From positions 1 to 15,665 of the forward strand of contig CALKYI010000482.1 in assembly GCA_938003665.1 (NCBI GenBank): 15,665 nt of DNA. The letters are read 5' to 3'. Positions 8,440-15,130 of the stretch are shown here, in pieces. The stretch is from an uncultured Flavobacteriales bacterium (GTDB taxonomy: Bacteria; Bacteroidota; Bacteroidia; Flavobacteriales_D; Sanyastnellaceae). The notes under the pieces were generated by a model. It saw only the letters and a program-made list of their open reading frames with translations. It was not told the origin of the DNA and did not search any database. The translations under genes were made by a program, and so were the position numbers. Each line of letters begins with the position of its first letter. The stretch's first letter is position 1.

Positions 8440-8459
8440 CGAGAAAGGTTGTTTTCTCG
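8440..8459 (+). terminator. Hairpin after mnmG, possible terminator
   Basis: CGAGAAA (8440-8446) pairs perfectly with TTTCTCG (8453-8459) around a six-base loop, and a G-T wobble can close the loop further. There is no clean U-run afterwards, only a short T/A-rich stretch, so it is a weak intrinsic terminator at best. Its place 21 bp after the mnmG stop, before a new promoter, suits the end of the operon. Confidence 0.4.
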
Positions 8460-8556
8460 CTTATATCGGCTCTGAAACACCTCCATGAACTACTCATTGA
8501 ATCTTTGCTCAAGATTGATTTTTCTATTTTATTGATAATCAAAGGTTTAGTCCGCT

Positions 8557-8587
8557 TTGTTGGCCAAAACCCACCAAACTACCTTTG
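8557..8587 (+). promoter_or_regulatory. Bacteroidota-type promoter of the aldehyde dehydrogenase gene
   Basis: TACCTTTG at 8580-8587 is an exact TAnnTTTG -7 box, followed by C as in the extended consensus. TTG triplets at 8557-8559 and 8560-8562 sit 20 and 17 nt upstream, which fits the -33 element spacing. The ATG at 8608 lies 20 nt downstream. The promoter also argues against the upstream TTG at 8557 being the start codon, since that codon lies in the -33 region. Confidence 0.65.
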
Positions 8588-8607
8588 CGGCTGAATATTT
8601 CATCACC

Positions 8608-10140
8608 ATGGACATCCAAAACATCCTCCGCGAGCTCAACATTCAATCCACCAACCCCGGTGTCATGATCGGTACTGAAGCATTTGGCTCAGGACCCGTC
8701 ATCGAATCCATTTCTCCTGTCGACGGCAAGGTCATTGCCTCACTTACCAGCGCGACCGAGGAAGAATACGAGCGAGTCATTGCTGCAGCACAAGCCGCTT
8801 TCGTTGAATGGAGAAATGTGCCCGCACCCAAAAGGGGAGAGGTCGTTCGCCAATTCGGGGACGCCCTTCGCGAAAAGAAGGACGCGCTCGGTGCCCTGGT
8901 CAGCTACGAAATGGGCAAGTCATTACAAGAAGGTTTGGGTGAGGTGCAAGAAATGATCGATATCTGTGACTTCGCAGTTGGTTTGAGCCGGCAGCTCTAC
9001 GGTATGACAACGCATTCCGAGCGGCCTGAGCACCGCATGTTTGAACAGTACCACCCGCTTGGTGTGGTCGGCATCATTTCAGCGTTCAACTTCCCCGTCG
9101 CTGTTTGGGCGTGGAACACAGCGCTTGCATGGATCTGCGGCGACTCGTGTGTTTGGAAGCCATCTGAAAAGAGTGCGCTTTGCTCCCTCGCATGCCAACA
9201 CATTTGGAATGATGTGGCTACAGCCAACGGTGTTCCTGCGGCCCTGTCTTGCGTGGTGAATGGCTATGCCAACATCGGAGAGAAGATCAGCGCTGACGGA
9301 CGCATTCCACTGGTCAGTGCCACGGGTAGCACCCGCATGGGGAAGGCAGTAGGCGCTACCGTAGGTGCCCGTTTGGGCCGCGCGCTACTCGAATTGGGAG
9401 GAAACAACGCCATCATCATCACGCCTGACGCCGACCTTGATATGGTGGTGCCTGCGGCGGTATTTGGCGCTGTTGGAACCTGTGGGCAGCGTTGCACGTC
9501 CACACGTCGACTGATCATTCACCGCTCCATCTATGATCAGGTCAAAAACGTTTTGGCCAATGCCTACAAGCAATTGAGCATTGGCAACCCCCTCGACCAA
9601 AGCAACCACGTCGGACCGTTGACCGATCAAGACGCGGTTCAGATGTACCTGGACGCCCTCCAGGCTGTAGAGGACCAAGGGGGTAAATTCGTCGTCAAAG
9701 GCGGCAAGCTGGAAGGCGCGGGATACGAAAGTGGCTGCTATGTCAGCCCTTCGATTGCGGAAGCCAGCAACGACCTCGCGATTGTCCAGCACGAAACCTT
9801 CGCGCCACTCCTGTACATCATGCCCTATGATGAACTGGACGAAGCAATTGCCATGCAAAACAACGTTGCACAAGGGCTCTCTTCAGCCATCATGACCAAC
9901 AACGTACGGGAAGCCGAAGCGTTCTTGTGTGCAAGCGGTTCCGATTGCGGTATTGCCAACGTTAACATCGGCACTTCCGGTGCTGAAATCGGCGGTGCCT
10001 TCGGTGGAGAAAAGGAAACCGGCGGAGGCCGTGAGTCCGGCTCAGATGCGTGGAAAGCATACATGCGCCGCCAGACCAACACCGTCAACTACGGACGTAC
10101 CTTGCCGTTGGCCCAGGGCATCAAATTCGACCTTGGTTAA
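8608..10140 (+). CDS. amaB: ALDH7/AmaB-type aldehyde dehydrogenase (piperideine-6-carboxylate / aminoadipate semialdehyde dehydrogenase)
   Basis: This 510-residue cytosolic NAD(P)-dependent dehydrogenase resembles ALDH7A1 (antiquitin) and bacterial AmaB, which oxidise alpha-aminoadipic semialdehyde (in equilibrium with piperideine-6-carboxylate) to aminoadipate in lysine breakdown. Seen in the sequence: cofactor-site segment GIISAFNFPVAVWAWN, ATGSTRMGKAV, general-base Glu262 in LELGGNNA, catalytic Cys296 in GQRCTSTRR, and the family-typical C-terminus GAFGGEKETGGGRESGSDAWK...LPLAQGIKF. The ATG at 8608 is preferred to a TTG at 8557, which would add 17 residues but falls inside the promoter. 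An extra cysteine, C292, precedes the nucleophile by four residues. No lysine-degradation genes are adjacent, so the substrate is inferred from family only. The stop overlaps the next start as TAATG. Confidence 0.93.
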   Translation: MDIQNILRELNIQSTNPGVMIGTEAFGSGPVIESISPVDGKVIASLTSATEEEYERVIAAAQAAFVEWRNVPAPKRGEVVRQFGDALREKKDALGALVSYEMGKSLQEGLGEVQEMIDICDFAVGLSRQLYGMTTHSERPEHRMFEQYHPLGVVGIISAFNFPVAVWAWNTALAWICGDSCVWKPSEKSALCSLACQHIWNDVATANGVPAALSCVVNGYANIGEKISADGRIPLVSATGSTRMGKAVGATVGARLGRALLELGGNNAIIITPDADLDMVVPAAVFGAVGTCGQRCTSTRRLIIHRSIYDQVKNVLANAYKQLSIGNPLDQSNHVGPLTDQDAVQMYLDALQAVEDQGGKFVVKGGKLEGAGYESGCYVSPSIAEASNDLAIVQHETFAPLLYIMPYDELDEAIAMQNNVAQGLSSAIMTNNVREAEAFLCASGSDCGIANVNIGTSGAEIGGAFGGEKETGGGRESGSDAWKAYMRRQTNTVNYGRTLPLAQGIKFDLG

Positions 10141-11303
10141 TGCGCGGGTTCTTCTTGGTTCTCACTGTTGCTTTCTTGGCAGCGTGTGGAACACACGAGC
10201 CGTCACCCAACCGGCTGGTGTTTGCGTTGAACGACTCGGTTCAAGCGAATTTTCCCATCGCCATTAGCGATTCAGGATGGGTGGTGAACAACGGGGAAGA
10301 GGCCATCCAACTCGATCAGACCGCAAGCGACACGTACCATGTCCCTGTATTCAACGGGACCCTCACGCTCGCATCCGCTTCAGCTGGTTTTTGGACGGAT
10401 TCCCTGCGTCCGGAAACGGAGAGTGGCGCCTACCGCGTCCCGTTCACATTGACCGACGCCGCATCAACCAACGGCAGCCAAGCCATCGTGGGTTGCTGGG
10501 ACGTTTGGTTTGGGGCCAACAATGCTGAACAATCAGGAACAGCCAATGCACAACTCGACTTGCGATCCAGCAATGGTCAAGTCGAAGGCACCATGCGCAC
10601 ACCCACCGGTGACTACCGCTACCTCGCGGGCCACTTCGATGGAGAAAAGTTGGTCCTCCAGACGTTTGACGGCGCGCACCTATTTTACTTTAGTGCCGCC
10701 TTAACAGATGACCAATGGACCGATGGCCATTTCTACAGCGGCAACCATTACCACACCACGTGGTCTGCGGCCCCGGCCGAACCGTGGGACTCACGTGTGG
10801 CATTGGCTCAATTGAACCCGCCTGCGGATTCCCTGTTCGTTCGCCTCTATGATGCCAAAGGCAACTCATATAACCGCGCCTTGGTTCCCACAGAAGGTCG
10901 TGTTACTGTTTTGGACGTCCTTGGCACCTGGTGCCCGAACTGCATGGACGAAGTACGGTTGCTGACCACCCTTCCCATGGAACACGCCGACCAATTATCC
11001 GTGGCGTTTGAGCGGCCCGATTCAACCACTAAAGCCTACGAGCGGTTGGATGCTTTTCGCTCCGAAATGGGGATGGATTGGGACATCGTGCTTGGCGGAA
11101 AAGCAAGCAAGCGGGTGGCGGCAGACGCCTTTCCATTTTTAGATCAGATCATCAGCTTTCCAACTACGCTGTTCATCCAACACGACGGCACTGTGCACGT
11201 CCATTCCGGATTCAATGGCCCGGCAACAGGTGCAGCATACCAAGAAGAAATTGCCGCCTTCCAGCGGTATTCCGAGCCCGTTATTTCGTTGGGAAGTCGT
11301 TGA
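10140..11303 (+). CDS. TlpA-like redoxin lipoprotein
   Basis: The predicted product has 387 residues. Its first 16 residues form a lipoprotein signal with lipobox LAAC (lipidated Cys16), so it should be anchored in the envelope. Residues about 30-235 are a beta-rich N-terminal domain typical of Bacteroidota TlpA relatives (PTGDYRYLAGHFDGEKLVL, FDGAHLFYFSA, FYSGNHYHTTWSA). A thioredoxin-like domain follows, with active site W264-C265-P266-N267-C268 in LGTWCPNCMDE and the FPTTLFI strand before the conserved cis-Pro region. Such proteins reduce or exchange disulfides outside the cytoplasm. The start at 10140 is chosen because it gives the signal peptide directly; the open frame extends upstream to 10050 but only inside the dehydrogenase gene. 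Translation is likely coupled to that gene through TAATG. The last 23 bp overlap the convergent peptidase ORF. Confidence 0.9.
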   Translation: MRGFFLVLTVAFLAACGTHEPSPNRLVFALNDSVQANFPIAISDSGWVVNNGEEAIQLDQTASDTYHVPVFNGTLTLASASAGFWTDSLRPETESGAYRVPFTLTDAASTNGSQAIVGCWDVWFGANNAEQSGTANAQLDLRSSNGQVEGTMRTPTGDYRYLAGHFDGEKLVLQTFDGAHLFYFSAALTDDQWTDGHFYSGNHYHTTWSAAPAEPWDSRVALAQLNPPADSLFVRLYDAKGNSYNRALVPTEGRVTVLDVLGTWCPNCMDEVRLLTTLPMEHADQLSVAFERPDSTTKAYERLDAFRSEMGMDWDIVLGGKASKRVAADAFPFLDQIISFPTTLFIQHDGTVHVHSGFNGPATGAAYQEEIAAFQRYSEPVISLGSR

Positions 11304-12801
11304 CCCGGTCGACCTCAATGCGTTTCGGTTGGTTGGCCAGTTGCCAGGCCGTGTAAAAGACGAGCTGGCCAATTTCAGCTGTCTTGTCGTAGTGGATTTT
11401 TTCCGGATCATCTCCAGGCCGGTGGTAATCCTCGTGGACACCACTGAAGTAGAAAATCACTGGGATGTTGTTTTTCGCAAAATTGTAGTGGTCCGAGCGG
11501 TAGTAAAACCGATTGGGATCGTCCGGCGCATTAAACGTGTAATCCAACGCTAAGTTGGTGTACGTCGAATTAGCATTTTCACTGATTTCATGCAACTCAG
11601 AGGAGAGTTTGTCCGAGCCAATGAGGTACACGTATCGATCATCATCCGGATGCGCTTCGTCTACACGACCAATCATGTCAATGTTCAAATTGGCGACGGT
11701 TTGTTCCAACGGCCAAATGGGGTGATCCGCATACCATTCGCTGCCCAACAGCCCTTTCTCCTCGCCAACAACGGTCATCAACAAAACGCTTCGTTTTGGA
11801 CCTTCACCCGCTTTCACTGCTTCTTGGAATGCCTGGGCCAATTCCAGCACCGATACTGTTCCTGAGCCATCATCATCGGCACCGTTGTGAATTTCACCAT
11901 CGATGATGCCCACGTGGTCATAGTGCGCTGTGATCACAATCAATTCTTCTCGAAGCAAGGAATCCGAGCCCGGGATATAACCGAGTACGTTTTGACCAAC
12001 AATGGCTTCTTCTGTGCGGTCCAACGAAAAATTCCATGTAGCAGCCACCAAGTCAACTGCATCAGGGGCCTTGCCTTTAGCGAGCTTCTTGCTCCACTTT
12101 TTCCAAGACTTCACATCCGAAGCATTCCACCATGAAGCCGTCGCAGCTGCATCCACCATGAACGTTGGAATGCGCGTTCCTTCCCGTTCCCTTGGTTCAT
12201 CGCGATCCAATCGCAATGACTTGCGCATCAACCAAGGTTTCATGCGGCTTCGAAGTGTGCTGATGTCCTCACTGACAACAATAACAGCCGAGGCTCCATT
12301 GTTATTGGCTGCTTCACGCACATCATTCAACCCGTCGGTTCCCGCAACGACTACGGCTTTGCCCTTGACATCGGTCGAAGCCACAGACTCCGCTCCACTC
12401 ACCGCGACCATGGCCACATCTTCGAGCGCGGAAACTTTCAGTCCAGGGTAGAAGAGGAAGTCATCCAAAAATGCAAGTTCATTTCCATTGACGGAAGCCT
12501 GACCGCCCGTGATCTGCGAACGAATCAATTTGACTGGTTGGTAATAGGTCAAGCCATCGTAGGGAGCGATCCCAATGCTGTTGAAGTGACTGGCAATGTA
12601 TGCCGCTGCTTTTTCTGCGCCGCGCTCGCCCGTCTCACGGCCCTCAAAGGCATCGCTTGCCAATACCATCAAGTGATTCTCCAAATCTTCAGCAAGAATG
12701 GTGGAAGCAAAAGGTTGGGGATCAGCCACTTGCGCCAACACCTGCACTGATGGAATCAACGATAACAAACACAAGGCCACAGCACAGGCAATTTTGTTCA
12801 C
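11281..12801 (-). CDS. Alternative product: M28 peptidase from internal GTG start
   Basis: This is the same reading frame as the RpiB-M28 ORF, started at the in-frame GTG at 12801-12799 (codon 137 of the fusion). It would yield about 506 residues with an ordinary signal peptide: n-region MNK, hydrophobic core IACAVALCLLSLIPSV, cleavage near VLAQ-VAD. This is how such a peptidase would look as a separate gene overlapping the end of rpiB. No Shine-Dalgarno is seen, which is not informative in Bacteroidota. Listed as an interpretation, not as an additional locus. Confidence 0.45.
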   Translation of the reverse strand: MNKIACAVALCLLSLIPSVQVLAQVADPQPFASTILAEDLENHLMVLASDAFEGRETGERGAEKAAAYIASHFNSIGIAPYDGLTYYQPVKLIRSQITGGQASVNGNELAFLDDFLFYPGLKVSALEDVAMVAVSGAESVASTDVKGKAVVVAGTDGLNDVREAANNNGASAVIVVSEDISTLRSRMKPWLMRKSLRLDRDEPREREGTRIPTFMVDAAATASWWNASDVKSWKKWSKKLAKGKAPDAVDLVAATWNFSLDRTEEAIVGQNVLGYIPGSDSLLREELIVITAHYDHVGIIDGEIHNGADDDGSGTVSVLELAQAFQEAVKAGEGPKRSVLLMTVVGEEKGLLGSEWYADHPIWPLEQTVANLNIDMIGRVDEAHPDDDRYVYLIGSDKLSSELHEISENANSTYTNLALDYTFNAPDDPNRFYYRSDHYNFAKNNIPVIFYFSGVHEDYHRPGDDPEKIHYDKTAEIGQLVFYTAWQLANQPKRIEVDRVNDFPTK

Positions 12802-13209
12802 TCGGCGTTCATGTCGGCCTCCCTCAAACTCCTCTTCCATGTAGGCTTTCAAAATATCCAATCCTTCTGCCTCCGTCACGAACCGTGCGGGAATGCACAG
12901 AACATTGGCATTGTTGTGCTGCTTGACCAACTTGGCTACTTCGCTGTTCCACGCCAGGCCAGCTCGCACGGATTGATGCTTGTTAGCCGTCATGGCTACA
13001 CCGTTGGCGGAACCGCAAATCAAGATGCCGAAATCCACCGATCCATTGGCTACATCTTCGGATACCGCATGGGCGTGATCAGGGTAGTCCACACTTTCCA
13101 GGGAATCCGTTCCCCGATTGATAACTTCGACACCTTGGGATTCCAAGTGTGCGGTCAGGACCTTTTTCAAGGCAGGTCCAGCATGATCACCTCCTATTGA
13201 AACGCGCAT
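11281..13209 (-). CDS. rpiB: RpiB fused in frame to a secreted M28 zinc metallopeptidase
   Basis: One uninterrupted frame encodes 642 residues. Residues 1-140 are a complete ribose-5-phosphate isomerase B (ribose-5-P to ribulose-5-P, cytosol): MRVSIGGDHAG, ILICGSANGVAMTANK with Cys65, the HNNANVLCIPARF segment, and the normal terminal motif FEGGRHERRVNKI. Without a stop the frame goes straight into a signal-peptide-like stretch (141-159, ending VLAQVADP), a PA-like insert (about 225-300), and an M28 peptidase with all expected residues: H429-Y-D431, bridging D445 in GADDDGSG, E483-E484, D511 and H574. The M28 part is a co-catalytic zinc aminopeptidase-type enzyme for export. ATG 13209 is chosen as the RpiB start; an in-frame TTG at 13230 is less likely. 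An in-frame GTG at 12801 (residue 137) would give a free peptidase precursor. Either a true fusion or two products from one frame; a lost or misread stop is also possible. Confidence 0.88.
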   Translation of the reverse strand: MRVSIGGDHAGPALKKVLTAHLESQGVEVINRGTDSLESVDYPDHAHAVSEDVANGSVDFGILICGSANGVAMTANKHQSVRAGLAWNSEVAKLVKQHNNANVLCIPARFVTEAEGLDILKAYMEEEFEGGRHERRVNKIACAVALCLLSLIPSVQVLAQVADPQPFASTILAEDLENHLMVLASDAFEGRETGERGAEKAAAYIASHFNSIGIAPYDGLTYYQPVKLIRSQITGGQASVNGNELAFLDDFLFYPGLKVSALEDVAMVAVSGAESVASTDVKGKAVVVAGTDGLNDVREAANNNGASAVIVVSEDISTLRSRMKPWLMRKSLRLDRDEPREREGTRIPTFMVDAAATASWWNASDVKSWKKWSKKLAKGKAPDAVDLVAATWNFSLDRTEEAIVGQNVLGYIPGSDSLLREELIVITAHYDHVGIIDGEIHNGADDDGSGTVSVLELAQAFQEAVKAGEGPKRSVLLMTVVGEEKGLLGSEWYADHPIWPLEQTVANLNIDMIGRVDEAHPDDDRYVYLIGSDKLSSELHEISENANSTYTNLALDYTFNAPDDPNRFYYRSDHYNFAKNNIPVIFYFSGVHEDYHRPGDDPEKIHYDKTAEIGQLVFYTAWQLANQPKRIEVDRVNDFPTK

Positions 13210-13589
13210 TTTCTCGAATTTGAGCGGCAAGTTAATTCACAACTTCACGGTTGATAGTGGGTTTATCGTGTGAAGAACTCCACAACAACTTCACTTTCGA
13301 TTTCGTGGTTTTCGTCTAAGCCAGTGAGCCCCTCACAATTCAAAATTTTCGATCCCGAATTTTCACCTTCATTTTTCCGGACACTTTTGAAGGTTATTGA
13401 CGATTCGCGTTGGCATAAATTATCCGAAGCTTCTGCTATTCACAGGATGTTTAAAACCATCTTTAAGCTTTGAAAATCAACGATTCATTTTGCAATACGC
13501 TGTTCAGAACCGAGGCGATGGTCGTGAACAAGATGGAAATCCAAGCGAAATCCAAGTGGCTTACTAACACAGTTAACAGCCCTATTACG
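13210..13589. other. AT-rich intergenic region between divergent rpiB-M28 and MORN genes
   Basis: This 380-bp gap is clearly more AT-rich than its surroundings and holds no gene I can support. It contains an interrupted inverted repeat near rpiB (13243-13275), an AAAATT/AATTTT inverted repeat within about 13342-13363, two sequences resembling DnaA boxes (TTATCCGAA at 13420-13428, CTATTCACA at 13436-13444), and TAACTTGC (minus, 13234-13227), a poor -7 box for rpiB. An alternative upstream TTG start at 13470 for the next gene would put its first codons here. Confidence 0.5.
13243..13275. repeat. Interrupted inverted repeat upstream of rpiB
   Basis: CTTCAC (13243-13248) and GTGAAG (13270-13275) are perfect inverted arms, with a second nested pair GATA (13253-13256) and TATC (13264-13267). 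It lies 34-66 bp upstream of the rpiB ATG on the minus strand, where an operator could sit. Significance is uncertain. Confidence 0.3.
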
Positions 13590-15116
13590 ATGGGTTTATT
13601 TTCTAAGAAAAAGAATATTCTATTGTTGTGTCTGTGGATGACAACTTGTTGCGTTGCGCAGGATTCTGCCGGTGAATGCAACTGGACGGTGTATACCTTT
13701 CCAAACGGAAAAAAGGCAAGTGAAGGATGTTTAGTCAATGGTCAACCCGAGGGTGTTTGGACAGCGTACCACGAGAATGGAACAATCAAGAGCAAAGGCA
13801 ATCGCCGCGAATTTTTTTTGGACGGCACGTGGGAGTTTTTTGATACGACCGGTGTCAAGCTCCGATCGGTTGAGTATGTGGAAGACCTGAAGTCGGGATG
13901 GGAACGCAGCTATTTTCCGAGTGGAAAGGTGAAAGTGGAGAAGCATTACGATGCCAATCAGCGTTCCGGTTGGACATATGAATATGACCAAGAAGGTCAA
14001 CGGCGAAAGGCCATTCCTTTTCGCAACAACGTGGAGGATGGAAAGGGCCGGGAATACGCATCGGATGGGCGAACCATTGCATTACTGGAATATGACAAGG
14101 GGTACCTGCGCAACGTCGAAAAGGTCAATCGATACGATTCATTTGGGCAAAAAACCGGGGTATGGATGGAGTGGACGGGCAATGGTATTTTGCAGGAGCA
14201 AGGTCCTTGGGAAGCGGGCAAACGCAATGGGTTGTTTAGGTTTTATGATCAGTGGGGACAGCTCGAAGATGTCGTAAAATACTTCGAGGGGGAGGTGGTT
14301 TCCGATGCGGTGGAAACCCAAGAAATCGACATCCGAACGACCACCCATGCCAATGGAAGCATTGCAACGCGTTCAACGTATGAAAACGGAATGAGGGTGG
14401 GGGTGTACACCGAATACGATGAAGCTGGAAACATCACCTCCGGAGCCCTGTACGAGCAGGGAATCAAAATTGGAGAAGGAGTAACCAACGCCGAGGGCAA
14501 GCGCATAGGAGAGTGGAAGCAATTTTATCCAGATGGTGCGCTCAAATCCGAGGGTGCTTTCAGTGAAGGCAAGCGCGAAGGCCGATGGAAGTTTTACGCA
14601 GAGACGGGCCAGTTGATTCAGGAGGGAACGTACCGTGACGGTGAATTTCACGGGAACTGGCGATGGTATTACATCGATGGTTCCTTGCACCGTGACGAGT
14701 CGTACCGCAAAGGCAAAGCCGATGGGAACTTTTTGGAATTGGATCGGACGGGCAAAACGTTGGTAGAAGGCCGATACGACTACGGCTTGAAACAAGGTCC
14801 GTGGGTGATGGATGTCAACGACCACAGAGAAGAGGGTACGTACGTCGATGGTGAACGTCACGGTACCTGGATCCATACATTTCCGAATGGCACAGAGCAA
14901 TTCAAAGGTGAATATGAGATGGGCCTGCCTGTTGGTAAACACGTGTACAAGGATTACAACGGCTCGACGGAACGTGTCGAGCGTTACAACCTCGGACAGC
15001 GAGAGGGCAAATGGCTCTATTACGGACCGAATCAGATGCTCCAACAAACGTTGGAGTACAAGCGTGGAGAGTTGGTGCGAATCGATGGAAAGCGAATCAA
15101 GCCCGCTGAGGGTTAA
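13590..15116 (+). CDS. Secreted MORN_2-repeat (YwqK-like) protein
   Basis: The 508-residue product starts with a signal peptide (MGLFSKKK, hydrophobic NILLLCLWMTTCC, probable cleavage near CVAQ-DS). The rest is made of roughly twenty degenerate repeats of about 20-23 residues of the form G-x-W-x-x-Y/F-x-x-x-G-x-x-x-x-x-G-x-Y-x-x-G, for example REGRWKFYAETGQLIQEGTY and HGNWRWYYIDGSLHRDESY. These are MORN_2 repeats as in proteins annotated YwqK family antitoxin in Bacteroidota; that name is a database label and no toxin is next to it here. MORN solenoids usually serve binding or scaffolding. ATG 13590 is chosen because it places the signal peptide at the N-terminus; in-frame starts at 13470, 13518 and 13533 would bury it. 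The gene is 14 bp from the PAS gene downstream. Confidence 0.85.
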   Translation: MGLFSKKKNILLLCLWMTTCCVAQDSAGECNWTVYTFPNGKKASEGCLVNGQPEGVWTAYHENGTIKSKGNRREFFLDGTWEFFDTTGVKLRSVEYVEDLKSGWERSYFPSGKVKVEKHYDANQRSGWTYEYDQEGQRRKAIPFRNNVEDGKGREYASDGRTIALLEYDKGYLRNVEKVNRYDSFGQKTGVWMEWTGNGILQEQGPWEAGKRNGLFRFYDQWGQLEDVVKYFEGEVVSDAVETQEIDIRTTTHANGSIATRSTYENGMRVGVYTEYDEAGNITSGALYEQGIKIGEGVTNAEGKRIGEWKQFYPDGALKSEGAFSEGKREGRWKFYAETGQLIQEGTYRDGEFHGNWRWYYIDGSLHRDESYRKGKADGNFLELDRTGKTLVEGRYDYGLKQGPWVMDVNDHREEGTYVDGERHGTWIHTFPNGTEQFKGEYEMGLPVGKHVYKDYNGSTERVERYNLGQREGKWLYYGPNQMLQQTLEYKRGELVRIDGKRIKPAEG

Positions 15117-15130
15117 CTTAGAGGGATAGC

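Noticed and set aside
8557..8607. Upstream TTG start adding 17 residues to the aldehyde dehydrogenase
   Set aside because: The codon sits in the -33 element and the segment spans the -7 box of a good promoter; ATG 8608 begins the recognisable protein.
10050..10139. Upstream ATG start for the redoxin lipoprotein
   Set aside because: It would put 30 residues in front of a clear lipoprotein signal and lies inside the dehydrogenase coding region in another frame.
10756..10798. Further CACGTG cores (near 10757 and 10793, also near 11912 and 14940)
   Set aside because: Their flanks do not match the parS consensus arms; CACGTG alone occurs often at this base composition.
13270..13473. 67-codon plus-strand open frame in the AT-rich gap
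   Set aside because: Composition is low-complexity at the start, there is no promoter or recognisable motif, and length is within chance expectation.
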